A stretch of 64,000 nucleotides of DNA from Chinchilla lanigera (Eukaryota > Chordata > Mammalia > Rodentia > Chinchillidae): NCBI RefSeq assembly GCF_000276665.1, contig NW_004955459.1, positions 13,703,859 through 13,767,858 of the forward strand, given 5' to 3'. The notes under the pieces were generated by a model. It ran no database searches. It was given only the letters and a program-made list of their open reading frames with translations, and had not been told where the DNA came from. Position 1 is the stretch's first letter, and every line of letters starts with the position of its first letter. Shown piece by piece: positions 37,821 to 48,664 of the stretch. The position numbers and the translations under genes are program-made.

Positions 37821-37822
37821 AG

Positions 37823-37902
37823 TTTTCTTTTTTGGTCCTGGGAATCAAACTCAGAACCTAACACTAGCTAGGCAGTCGCTGTGCCACTGAACAATATGTC
37901 GT
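37823..37902 (-). mobile_element. ID SINE, reversed
   Basis: A T-rich tail, then 'ggtcctgggaatcaaactca', 'ctagctaggcagtcgctgtg' and 'ccactgaacaatatg' give the B-box, middle and A-box sides in reverse. Moderately old. Confidence 0.85.
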
Positions 37903-38043
37903 CATAAAATAGTTAACTAGTCTGCTTAATATGTATTCTTAATCTAAAGAGTAAGAAAACTGTGAATAAGAATTAATTTACAAAAAATTAAATATTTTTT
38001 TCTGGTTTATGTTTACCTTTATTTTATGCATAAAAGACTCGAT

Positions 38044-38098
38044 TTGTTAACATGTAACTGTTAACACATAACAGACTTGTTAACATGTAACTGTTAAA
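38044..38098. repeat. 33-bp spaced duplication rich in GTTAAC
   Basis: 'tgttaacatgtaactgttaa' occurs at 38045 and again at 38078. The unit is itself partly self-complementary (GTTAAC, ACATGT). A third partial copy, 'ctaactgttaaa', follows near 38113. Confidence 0.9.
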
Positions 38099-38183
38099 AA
38101 CTAAACATTAAAGCTAACTGTTAAATCATTCAACACATCAATAATTCCAAATTCATTGGAATATGTATAATATATAAGTATCA

Positions 38184-38186
<3 letters not shown>

Positions 38187-38214
<28 letters not shown>
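38187..38214. repeat. (TA)n microsatellite
   Basis: About 28 bp of alternating A and T, an easily melted, cruciform-prone tract. Confidence 0.95.
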
Positions 38215-38217
<3 letters not shown>

Positions 38218-39412
38218 CTATTAAAATTCTTTGAATACATGATATGGAATAACAAGGAAACGATTTACTCTGATGTGAGGAACATCAAAATACTAGAGGA
38301 ACAGTATGATAAATGCTATCTGAGTCCTAGAAATACTACTTGGAAAGCAAATTTCATTTTCTTACAATTAATCCAAACCCATGAAAATAATTATGAGTAA
38401 ACAAAAATAAATATATCAGAGCAGAGAAGCAATCTGTGAACATAAGCAAGAACTTTTTTTCAAAACATTGGTGTAATTAAAAGACAAGGATGGAATGAAG
38501 ACCTCACTGTGAAACAGTCCTTCAGCAAGCAAGCTGTCTTCACTAATTCTTTCTCTTGTATAAAACATATCAATAGCCAAAACAGCAGGGACTGTGGGCA
38601 GTTTCAGTGATAAACACAGTTCTCATGTTTGTCACACAATTTGAGTGCCTAGCAGATGTCTGTTCCTTCTTATGCAATCCCTTTTGAAACTAGACAGGAA
38701 AGGAGACACAGAGTAACACATGCCAAGAGCAGCAGTCAGAGAAAGCACCAAAAACAAAGAAATTATTATTCACGCATACATTTTTGTAGTCTATTCAACC
38801 TAAGAGAAGATAATTGTGATATATGCAAGGGATTTCTATACAGTCATAATAATGAACAATCTGGGAAGCAACTGTTGAAAAAATATAGATAAGCCTCGCA
38901 AACAATTGTTAAGCAAAAGATACACAAGAATTTACAATGTATGAATTATATATACCATATGAAAATAGGTAAACCTAATGTAAGCTGTGAGGACTTCGGA
39001 CAATGGTCCTTTTAACCTGGATGCTGGTAACATGTATGTATTCAGTTTATATGTATTTATGAAGCTATCCTCATGATATGTGCAAGTTCTTGCCAGCATT
39101 TTGCATGTCAATAAAAATTTAAACATGAATAATTTGGTTGTAAAAACACATTTTGCTCCAAATTCCACAAATGCCCTCACTTTTCCATTTTTAATTATAA
39201 CTGGATAGATTAACCATCAATTGGGAAAAATAAATTTGGGCAGATCAGTATCAAAGATAAGAAAAAATAACTGGACACTAAAGATAGGAAGAAATTATTT
39301 TCAAGCACTTAAGGAAAAAGTGCTGGATCATCTTTCTTAATAATATTTTCTCTAAACCTTTGTCCAGTATCTGGGTAGGTTCTGGCTTTTTAGCTCCATC
39401 AGCTCCTCTAAA

Positions 39413-39590
39413 CTAGTAGATGTCAACCTTGAGTGTGCGTCACGGTCACTGGGGATCTTGCTGAACAAGATTGCTGGGCTTCACCCAAAACCTTCTGCTT
39501 CCTGCTTAAGGATCAGAGGATTTTTCTTTCTAGTAAGCAGCCATCGGATGCAGATCCTGCCTTGCTGATCCGATACATTGAGAGACTCTG
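39413..39590 (+). mobile_element. MER5A DNA transposon remnant (hAT-Charlie)
   Basis: The order 'tgtcaaccttgagtgtgcgt', 'attgctgggcttcacccaaa', 'ccttctgcttcctgctt', 'gatgcagatcctgccttgct' then the terminal 'cattgagagactctg' follows MER5A from end to end, at nearly its full length of about 180-190 bp. It is non-autonomous, carries no transposase and long predates rodents. Confidence 0.9.
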
Positions 39591-39794
39591 TTCCAGGAAA
39601 AATATTTTAACCCTTGATTACATTAGAGTAATTTAGAGAATGCCCTAACCTCTATATTTTCACCAGTAAAACTAGATCCAGGCCAGATGCTACAAAGAGA
39701 AGTTGTAAGGATTAAGGGTATATAGGTAAAGACTGCATAGTGTAGGTATAGTATAAAAAAGCACCTATGTTTATTTTCAGTCCCAATATAAACC

Positions 39795-40180
39795 CTCACA
39801 GTGAAAACAGATATTCAAAACACATGTTATGGTATACACATGTTCACAGAAACACTATTTATAAGAGCCAAAACGGGTAAAAATCAGAAATGCTTTTCAA
39901 CTGTTAAGCAAACAGTGCTACGTAATTAAAATGGAGTGCACATAAATGCAAAAAAGGAGCAAGCACTGATGCATGTTGCAAAATGGGTAAAGTTTGAACC
40001 CATGCTGTTAAGTCAAATAAGCGAGACAAAAGGTCACATGTTGTATGACTCAATTTATGAACTGTCCAAACTTTGAAAATATGTATGTTCATGTAGGCAG
40101 AAGTAGGATTAATAGTTAACAGAGTGTGGGATAACTAGCGGAAGGGTAGGAGGTTTTCTTTCTGGGGAGTGAGGGGCTAA
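39795..40180 (+). mobile_element. Old L1M 3' end
   Basis: 'tttataagagccaaaacggg', 'gatgcatgttgcaaaatggg', 'gctgttaagtcaaataagcg' then 'gacaaaaggtcacatgttgt' and 'atgactcaatttatgaactg' are the ORF2 end and 3' UTR landmarks of L1MA/L1MB-age elements. It is short and broken. Confidence 0.85.
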
Positions 40181-40188
40181 CACGTTTC

Positions 40189-40285
40189 CTGGCTGGAGAT
40201 TTAGACCACCCGCAGAGCACAGGTTTGGCATGTACAAAGTCCTGTTTTCAAGCTCCAGTATCAAAAATAAATAAACAAATAAAAT
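40189..40285 (+). mobile_element. ID SINE
   Basis: 'ctggctggagatttagacca', 'aggtttggcatgtacaaagt', 'ttcaagctccagtatc', then an 'aaataaataaacaaa' tail. The A and B boxes are both mutated. Confidence 0.8.
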
Positions 40286-40411
40286 GCATTTGAAATAGAT
40301 ACAGTTGTTGATTATACATGCTGTGAATTAATTAAATGCCACTGAGTTACACACTTCAGAATTGTTCTTTTTTATGATATGAATTTCAATGCATTCAAAT
40401 ATGTTGCATCT

Positions 40412-40496
40412 ATTTATTCAGAACCCACAAGGATCTAACCCAGGGCCTCACACATGCTTGAAAAATGCTCTAACACTGAACTTTATCTGCAGCCCT
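40412..40496 (-). mobile_element. ID SINE, reversed
   Basis: 'ggatctaacccagggcctca' then 'cacatgcttg', 'gctctaacactgaactttat' and 'ctgcagccc' are the ID body in reverse. Confidence 0.82.
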
Positions 40497-40710
40497 TAAA
40501 ATATTTTAAAAATATGAATTATTTGGAAACAGCTGAGGTCCAACAATGGGAAATCTGAGTTTTTCTTTTCTTTTGGAATCCAATCTTTTGGTTGAGCTTT
40601 TCTGGTTCAGTCAATGTGGCTTAGAATGAAGATAAATACTAAATCGGTACAAAGAACTGCACTCGTGTGCAGCTAATCTTTCCTAATTTAAAAACACTGG
40701 ATATACTCCT

Positions 40711-40800
40711 AAATGTGTGATCTTTCAATTACCAGCTTCTCTGAGCCTTCCTTTTCTCCTCCCTAAAAACCAGGATAATAGCATCTCTCTAACACAATGC
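40711..40800 (-). mobile_element. MIR SINE core, reversed
   Basis: 'gtgtgatctttcaattacca', 'cttctctgagccttcctttt' then 'accaggataatagcatctct' align with the reversed MIR core (the 'tctctgagcctcagtttcc...ggataataatag' order). Confidence 0.65.
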
Positions 40801-40970
40801 TGAATTCATAATTCTTGTTTCCTTACTTTTGTAAATAAAATGAAGCAAAAGGAATAATGCACACAAAAATAATTCATTTTAAAGGATGTGTTTGGGTGGT
40901 TGTATCTTGTGTGACTGCTTTTTGCCCTTCTTTGTTAATGGGCATTATGTCTGTGTATGCCCAGACAGTA

Positions 40971-41010
40971 AACACACACATACACACACACTCACACACA
41001 CACGCACACA
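40971..41010. repeat. (CA)n microsatellite
   Basis: Interrupted CA array with TA, CT and CG interruptions. Confidence 0.95.
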
Positions 41011-41474
41011 AAGTAGCCATGCCATTCACTTACTTTAAAGCTATTTTCAAGTTTTTTCTTAACATAAACTGTATATTGGCATTCTTATACTCTTGAGTTG
41101 GAGCACATATACAGACATGTTTTTTTCTTGTGAGTCGTCCACCTGTGGGCTAATCTAACTGGCTGTGTCCCTCAAAGACAGTGCCATTTTCTTGAAATTC
41201 CATGCTGATTGCCCAACTGGAAATGTGTCATATTCATATTTGCCCTTCTTTCAAAGCCAGGACGTGTTTTCTTTCCAACATGATTATGTATAGTGGAAAT
41301 TTTCTCTTCTTTGATATTACCATACATATCATACGTCATACAATACATCATACAGTGTGGTAGATGTGCATGGTTTAGTCGTGTTACCTCTGTCTGGCTG
41401 TAGGTTTCTTGAAGTATATGATTCAGTTCTACACACATGTGCCCATGCATGCACATACACACTTGCATAATATC

Positions 41475-41525
41475 CAGTCCAGCATTTTGTATATGGCAGA
41501 TAATGAATAAAATGAATAAATGAAG
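41475..41525 (+). mobile_element. Short L2 3' terminus
   Basis: 'gcattttgtatatggcagat' then 'aatgaataaaatgaataaat' resembles the L2 3' end, including GAATAAAT-type terminal repeats. Confidence 0.45.
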
Positions 41526-41529
41526 TTGT

Positions 41530-42300
41530 TTAGGCCTGTGAAATGTAGTTTGACCATTTTATATTAAAATAAAACCTTCCTCCCACTTTCAGAGAGTGTT
41601 TTTTATAAAGTATTCTACTTTTCTCAAAGTCAAAAATGTACATGGAGATATGAAAATTGATCTGCAGGAATTTTTGTCAATTCTACTTTTTTATAATTTT
41701 AATATATTTTCACAAATGTCTAAAGTCAGCCTGCTTTCATACTTTATACACCACAAGATGAATATAAATTTTGCCTTGGAAGATAAATCTAAATTACCAA
41801 AATGTAGTATTTAAGCAAAAGATGATATACCAAGTGCAGTTTTTTATGGCTGAAAGATAGTTATTAATGGTTATAGCTGGGATAAGCTGATACGATCAAG
41901 AACTGAAAACTGTTCTCCTATTAGACTACCAGGGATGAAAAATACTTAATCTAGTAACACTCACTTGTCTAACAAGTGATCTATCTTCCATTTTTAACCT
42001 TTCTCACCCATAAATCTTTGAAAACACAATCAGATTTATATAGTTATACAAATATGAAAATGCGTATTAAAATATCTCTCAACTCTTTTCAGTAACTTAT
42101 GTGAGACAAAATAATTAAAGATTGTACAAAGTTTATACATTTGAGGAAAGAAAACGACCTGATTTTTATTTATCTAAAAGTTTTACTTTTTGAAATTATC
42201 TTTAATTATAACTTTTGATAAAATGGAAAATTTATTTTGAGGTCACTTTAGACTCACGTATGTTCAAAAAAATAGTACTGAATAATGCCATATGTCCTGA
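41530..42300. other. No recognised feature
   Basis: AT-rich DNA with no assignable repeat or exon. Confidence 0.4.
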
Positions 42301-42439
42301 CCCAATGATTATGTCTTGCAAAACGATAGTACAAGGTGACACACCAACAGACTGACCTTTGCAGAGCCATGATAAAGGATATAATCATCTCTACCAAGAT
42401 CCCTTATATTACTCCAGAAAACAAACAAACAAAAAAAAT

Positions 42440-42914
42440 ACTGCTGTATCTCTGCTCATCCCATAGACACTACTTATCTGTTATCCATTTATACAGTGTT
42501 CTCCTCTCAAGAACATTATATAAATGGAATTACATAACCTATCAGATCTTGGGATTGGCTTTTCAAACCCAACTTAATCTTGGAGATTCCTCCAAATCTG
42601 CATAAATAAGAAACTTTTTCATTTTTATTTTTGCATTGTATGCTATCGTACAAGTGGACCGCAGTTGAATCATTTATTCATTGAAGAACATCTGGTCTTG
42701 TGTCAAGTTTTGGCTATTAAACCTACAGCTGCTATAAATATTTGTATACAGGTTTCGGTGAATATCCTCTTATTTATCTGGGATGAATATCATGGGAAGC
42801 AATTACCAGGTTGGATGGTAGTTTGATGTTTAGTTTTTTAAAAATCTACTGAAAAACTTTCCAAGAGTTACTGTATCATACATTTCCAGTAAAGTGCTTC
42901 CTATCATTTGGTGC
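42440..42914 (-). mobile_element. Old L1M, reversed (3' part)
   Basis: 'tcatttattcattgaagaac', 'caagttttggctattaaacc', 'tacagctgctataaatattt', 'gtatacaggtttcggtgaat' and 'aatatcatgggaagcaatta' then 'ccaggttggatggtag' follow reversed L1M ORF2 3' sequence. It continues after the TCTATA array at 43215, so the array expanded within one L1. Confidence 0.88.
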
Positions 42915-43212
42915 TACTGCTGTATCATCTGCATCTGTGTCTGTATCTGTATCTATATCTGTATCTGTAAAGGTATCGGTTTCGGTATCTATATCTTGCT
43001 ATATGTCTACCTTTATCTCCAACTATCTGTAAGTGTAACTACAGAAGTATCTATGTCTATATTTTCTTCATCTATGTCTATATTAATATCTATCTATTAT
43101 CTATCTTCATCTATGTCTATATATATATTCATCTATGTCTATATCAATGTCTTATCTATATCTATATCAATATTTATCTATCATCTATCTATATCTATCA
43201 TCTATCTATTTG
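42915..43212. repeat. Complex TCTATA/TCTG (GATA-type) array, about 300 bp
   Basis: Degenerate repeats of TCTATA, TCTGTA and TCTA (GATA/GACA-type on the minus strand). In the right half the longer unit 'catctatgtctatat' recurs at least three times, a sign of higher-order tandem growth. The absence of stops makes a false 110-codon forward frame (42894-43226). The array splits an old L1. Confidence 0.95.
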
Positions 43213-43665
43213 AGTCATCTTTGTAGCTATATAGTGATTTTTCTATAGTGGCATTAACTTGCACTGATTTCATGCTAATGATGTTAAAATATTTTCATTT
43301 GCTGGTTGGTTAACTGTACAGTCTCTCTACCAAGATATCTCTTAACGTTTGAGTCCAGTTTCTGATTTTATAATTGTTTTATTGTTGTTGTTGCTTTTAA
43401 GTGTTCAGTTTCGAGCAGTGTTTATTTTATAAACACTGATGCTTTATCAAATAGGTGACTGCAAATATGTTCTCTTGGCCTGTAGCTCATATTTTCATTC
43501 TCATAATGGAATCTTTCACAGAACAATGGAGTATTCTTTCTTGTCCAATTTAAGAACACTTTCCCCAGTCTGATAGCCCAAAGACACTTTTCATGTCATT
43601 TTTTTCCCCTCAGGTTTTATATTTATATATTATGTTTAAATTCATGATCAATATTTTTATTTAAA
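43213..43665 (-). mobile_element. Old L1M, reversed (upstream part)
   Basis: 'tcatgctaatgatgttaaaa', 'tattttcatttgctggttgg', 'ttgttttattgttgttgttg', 'gcaaatatgttctcttggcc' and 'ttatcaaataggtgactg' continue the reversed L1M ORF2 order across the array. Confidence 0.85.
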
Positions 43666-43799
43666 GAGAATAAAAATAGAAATAAAATAAAACTTTCAAA
43701 TCAGGCTAATAGGAGAGCAACAAAATTAATACACTGTGTATTTTGATCTTTGTAGTAGTTATTCAGAGAACAAGAAATGGCATGAAATGTTGTTCAGAC

Positions 43800-44175
43800 A
43801 ATATTAGCACAGTATAACAATGATTGGTGAATTCCCACAATGTTGTCTAGTGAAACTCGATATTGTCTCTAATGTTTTGAATTATTATTTTCTTATTCCC
43901 TTTAATAGTTTGGTCAATCTTCTATTCTTACATCTGGTAATCTGAGCAACTTCTTTGAAGACAACAATGTGTAATATAACAACCACTGTTGATCCCCATC
44001 GTTTGGTTTGAAACTCCGTATCATTTTTAATGTCCTTGCTTTGTTTTGTTTGTATTTTGCTATTGTTCTTTTTTTTTTCACTGTTCTTTTTAAAATAAAA
44101 AGAGTGGTTATAATCTAAAGAAGAAAATAGCACAAAACTTTCTTTTCAATGTGCTAAGAGAAACTAACTGTGTAA
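43800..44175 (-). repeat. L1-like dispersed repeat, copy C (reversed)
   Basis: Read on the minus strand it aligns with 59690-60030 (+): shared blocks are 'tttttattttaaaaagaa', 'acattaaaaatgatac', the core 'cagtggttgttatattac', and 'cagattaccagatgtaagaa'. A second, weaker unit follows at 43814-43835 ('ggaattcaccaatcattg' on the minus strand), about 160 bp on. It directly adjoins the reversed L1M. Confidence 0.75.
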
Positions 44176-44179
44176 CTGT

Positions 44180-45950
44180 CTTAATTATGTTGTGCAAATT
44201 TTGAGGTTTTTTTGTATCAGGTGTGAAACTATGGTCAACATGTACATTTGTTTTGAATGTGAGTGTATGTGTTTTGTGTCGTTGTTGTCAATTGTTTGTT
44301 GGTTGGTTTTTAGGGGGTTGGTCATGGACATGCAATTCCTGCAGAACCATTTGTTGACGACTATCTTGCATTCACTGAAGTGCATTTGCAACTTTGCCAA
44401 AAATTCCTTAGGTAATTTTGTCTAAATCTATTTCTGAACTCAATATTCACTTTCATTAATTTTTGGGTCTCTTTTGCTGCCAATTTTAACCTTGACTATC
44501 ATAAGGACTGAGAACTGATGTTTAATATATTCACTGTTTAAGGGCACAATCATCTTAAATTTAATTTCTTCAGGTTCATAATAGTATTTTAAAGCACAGT
44601 TTTCCATATTTTTATTTATAAAAATCAATATTTTGTTTCAATAGCAAATGTTTTAGAAAATCTGTGAGTACAGATAACACAGAAAAGTTAAGAAAAAAGG
44701 CCAAGATATGTAAAAGGAAAAGCTCCCTTTCATAACAATCTTCTTGTTAGCTTTTACTGTGACTTAATTATTTTAAGTAAAAATGTAAACTCCTCTCAAA
44801 ATAGAGCAGATCTATATTGCAAAAACCTAAAATCAGCGAATAATAGATCTTTTGAACTGTGAAACTTAATGTATTCAAAGGTTTTCAAAACCTCATGTGA
44901 GACTTCCTGCCTTAAGTCCATAAATTTTTATTGTGTGTCTTAAAGCTCATAAAATTTTCTTGAATGGTTTCCAATCATTTACTCTCTATGGAAACTAATC
45001 TGTTCAATTGCCTTTTCAACACTTACTTTGCTTTTTAACAGGTGCAAATTATATCTACTTACAAAATACTCTACTACCACACATATTGCTCTAATTGTAC
45101 TCTAGAGCTAAAATGGAATAATAAAACACTAATTGCAATTAGATTGTTTTATTTCCTCAGATTTAATTTTCTGGTTTGCCCCACTTGCAGAATTGTCTAC
45201 AAGTATAAAGCTTACATTTAAATATCACCCATCAATCCGTTGACCATAATCTAAAACAATGTTCTCATCAGTCCCTTCCAAATAAACATAACGCACCTCT
45301 GAGTACAACCAGTAGAAAAGACTCTTATCTACACAAGGGTGACACTCAAATATAAGGAAACTTTAGCCGGAAAATTTCAAAAAGTCTCCCTTTTCTGAAT
45401 TTGTTAAACCTTGATACATTCACAAGCATAACTGAGAGACTGTTGCAGGTGTTGTTATCCAGGTATGGAAAAAGGACATTGTTCCTAACCTTTCCTCACA
45501 CAATGTGACCATGACCGTCTCCTGGAAGTTACTGGATACACAAAGTTTTCCTTAGGGGAATAGGTGGGTAAATAAAATGACCCATGATTACCTCAATACA
45601 TCACAATTGTTTTTCCTCAGTGAAGAATTTTCTCTTACCTGTTTTACATCATACGCCAGAAGGACGTATTTTAAATCTGGTGAAACTGAATATCTTGATG
45701 CCTTGAAGGTTACCTTCAAAAAAAAAAAGCAAGGAAAAGAGAGTAATTATCTTAATTGAATATCAGGGAAGTTTATATATATTCTTATAACATTATGAAG
45801 TGGATCGTCTCATTCTTATTATAGATATGCACATGAATGAGTATATCTCTGATTACATAAGTGAACAGAAAAGGTTTGAATAGGTCATATTATGTAATGA
45901 TGTAGAAAAAAAGGCAATATATCTTTTTATATGCTACCTCTTTAAGGAAC
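44180..45950. other. No recognised feature
   Basis: AT-rich, repeat-poor DNA. No exon or RNA gene is seen. Confidence 0.35.
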
Positions 45951-45954
45951 TTTT

Positions 45955-46180
45955 AGGCCAAGTATGGTGTAAATCCCTGTAATAGCTACACAGGGGCTGA
46001 AGCAGGGAGATCACAAATTCAATGCCAACCTGGGCAATTTAGGAAGACTGTCTCAAAAGAAAACAAATAAACCAAAAAATAAATAAAATAAAACTAGGAC
46101 TATAGCTCAGTGGTAGCCCACATGTCTAGCATGTTCAAGACCTTGACTTCAATTTCCAGTACAATGAAAAGGGAAAAAAA
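45955..46180 (+). mobile_element. B1-dID composite SINE
   Basis: B1 part: 'ggccaagtatggtgtaaatc', 'ctgaagcagggagatcacaa', 'caacctgggcaatttaggaa', 'gactgtctcaaaag'. ID part: 'aggactatagctcagtggta', 'gcccacatgtctagcatgtt', 'cttcaatttccagtac', then an A-rich tail. The A box ('tagctcagtgg') is intact. Confidence 0.92.
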
Positions 46181-46804
46181 AGGTATAGGTTGATTCTTTT
46201 TTTATTGAGAAAAAGGTAAAGCTCAATAAAACTTTTAAGTAATAAAATACTTTCCCATTTATATGTAGGATTAATCAAAACTAAAAGATAAATTGACATT
46301 CTATGTGTCATAACTTTCTGTGTCTGTGCTTTTGTGATCTTTCTAGTTCTCTGTATTTAAAGAGACACAAATACAGGGAAGAAAATTCACAGGGTAAAAC
46401 AGATTAAAACATGAATACCAAAATGATTGCATTTGATGCCAGAGAACAACTCCTACTACATTGTACCTGACTGATTTTGAACCTACAATTTAATAATTGA
46501 ACAGATCTAGCTACAGAAAGATTTTAAAATACAAAATGAAAGAGATATATTGAGTGTAGAGAAATGATCCTATGTGAAGTAGAGGTATTTATCTAATTCC
46601 TCTCCAAACAGAAAGCAAGCAAATCAACTTAATACATCATCAAAGGAATACAAAATACAAACAACAGTAAAGATGTTGTATGAGTACTTTAAACAAACTA
46701 GGTAACTGCATGGTAGTTGCAAAGAAATATGTACAAACATAAATAATTTTATACATAGGCTGTTCTCTATGAAAAACAGAAAAGCTAAAGTCACAGTTTC
46801 TGCC

Positions 46805-46822
46805 TTTTTCTTTCTTTTTCTT

Positions 46823-46899
<77 letters not shown>

Positions 46900-46946
46900 C
46901 TTCCTTCCTTACTTCCTTGTTTCCTTACTTCCTTACTTCCTTTCAC
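46805..46946. repeat. (TTTC)n tetranucleotide array with (TTCC/TTAC) end
   Basis: About 95 bp of nearly pure TTTC passes into CTTC and CTTA variants. On the minus strand it is (GAAA)n. It is long enough to be highly polymorphic and to form triplex DNA. A frame of FLSF repeats is incidental. Confidence 0.97.
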
Positions 46947-46949
46947 TTA

Positions 46950-48500
46950 GATACTAAAACAATGAACAGAATAAGAAAGTCAGACTAATGAATATTTACA
47001 AAGTCTGAGTAACATAATAAAAAGTATATATGCTCTTTTCCATGTTCTCTGCACAGAGGTCTAAAATCCCTTGCAATTTCAAAAATTATTTTAAAATTTG
47101 TTATTTACAGCAGACTTTTTTCAAAAATACAGAATGGTATGATAATGAGAAATGAATTATTTGCAATGGGCAGGGGTGGGGCTAATTTCTAGCCTCAGAA
47201 TGAGGCCCAGCCACTAGGCCACATCAACCATGTCAGTCCAGTGTCAGAACTTTCAACTTGACCTAAGACCACAGAAGGGAGAAGTTTGTGTCCAACCTTG
47301 CTGCCAGTGATGTAAACACCAGTCACCAGTAATAATGACACTTTGGATAAACAAAACAAAACGAACTCCACAAACCTCGGCACATTGACATTTCAGGGTT
47401 GGTTGGTGAGCACATCAGCTTATTAGGAGACTGATGTACTTCAGCTCCAAAGAAACAGTAACCCCTGTGCTCAGGATCACTCTAGACATTTTCCTGGATG
47501 ACTGTTCAATAAGTTGTTCTTTTTTATCTTTTACAAAAAGCCAATAATCATAAATATACCTCCCTGAATTTTATGAATCATTCTAAAGAAATAATCAATC
47601 TACAGAGTAATGGGAATTATCCAATTTATAGTCACATTGGATAAAGTGCAGGTAACCCTGGCACCTGAAGTAGTTTCTGCCATCTGAAATGGGGGTGTTT
47701 TCTTAGACTGAGCCCCTTAATTTATGTAGTGTAGTAGTCACTGTCAGAATTAAATTCAATTGCAAGACATTCAATTAATATTTTCAAAGAACAAAATCAC
47801 AATTTAGAAATATTAATTGGCAACACTTCCTTCTAGAAAACAGACTAGAAATTCTGGCTCAGTGAGAAGAGTTTCCTTCTATAGACAAAAATGGATTAAA
47901 AGAGCAGATACAAAGTAGAAAATAAAGATGGAGGTCATTTTTAATTTACTCTTCATGCACACAAGGTACACAGAACAGCAGAAATACAAATGACTCGTAA
48001 ACATCAGATTACATCTGGTCGCCTTTCGTTGTGTAAAGATTAAGGCAGAGGGAACTGACTGCATTTTCATGCCAGTTGAACTGGCTTTTTTGGGAAATCG
48101 GGTTATTTCTCATTTTTCCTGGTTCTAAACATCAGATAAACAGGCTAGTTTTGGTTTGGAACTTTAGAATGATTGACACCATTTTGAATTTAATCCGATC
48201 TGTTGGACTGAAGTGCAGGAGCCTTGTGCAACACAAGAACATCCTGTCATTCATTTATTATTATCAGAGAACTGAAATGACAATCTCTTAGCCCCTGAGC
48301 CAGACATGCAAAGAAAGCAGAGTGAGCAGGGAGACACGCCATTAAAAAGGCAGTGCAGATAGTTGGATGTTTTGCCTACATACATTGATTCATACATTCT
48401 ATATATAACCCATCTTACAAGAAATCAGAGTGATCACTGGCAATAATTCTGCTGAATGCTTTTGGATTTAATTTTTTAGAAGACTCATTTCAACAATAAC
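46950..48500. other. Repeat-poor stretch, no gene seen
   Basis: Unique-looking sequence. GC content is a little higher near 47170-47480. No family or exon is assigned. Confidence 0.35.
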
Positions 48501-48504
48501 AGAA

Positions 48505-48660
48505 GTCACAACAATAATATTACCAGCTACCATTCATTAGCCATCTAATATTCAATCTGCAAGTTACCAAGAACTTTGTATTTATCAAGAATTATCAGTA
48601 CTTTTCAGGGGAATCATATAAGGTAGGGGTTCTCCTTATGCTTCCCATCTCTCTCTACCT
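48505..48660 (+). mobile_element. MIR SINE fragment
   Basis: 'taatattaccagctaccatt', 'catctaatattcaatctgca', 'gtatttatcaagaattatca', then 'tcatataaggtaggggttct' correspond to the MIR start, the 'tttaca..ttaactcat' middle and the 'cctatgaggtaggta' block. Confidence 0.5.
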
Positions 48661-48664
48661 TTGT

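Larger units (their letters stand above)
37910..39410. other. Repeat-poor with two simple structures
   Basis: It contains a short GTTAAC-rich duplication (38044-38098) and a TA array (38187-38214). No gene is recognised. Confidence 0.4.

Noticed and set aside
42894..43226. 110-codon forward open frame rich in I, Y and S
   Set aside because: Produced by the TCTATA/TCTG array, whose unit has few stops in that frame.
46769..46957. Open frame of FLSF repeats
   Set aside because: Translation of the TTTC tetranucleotide array.
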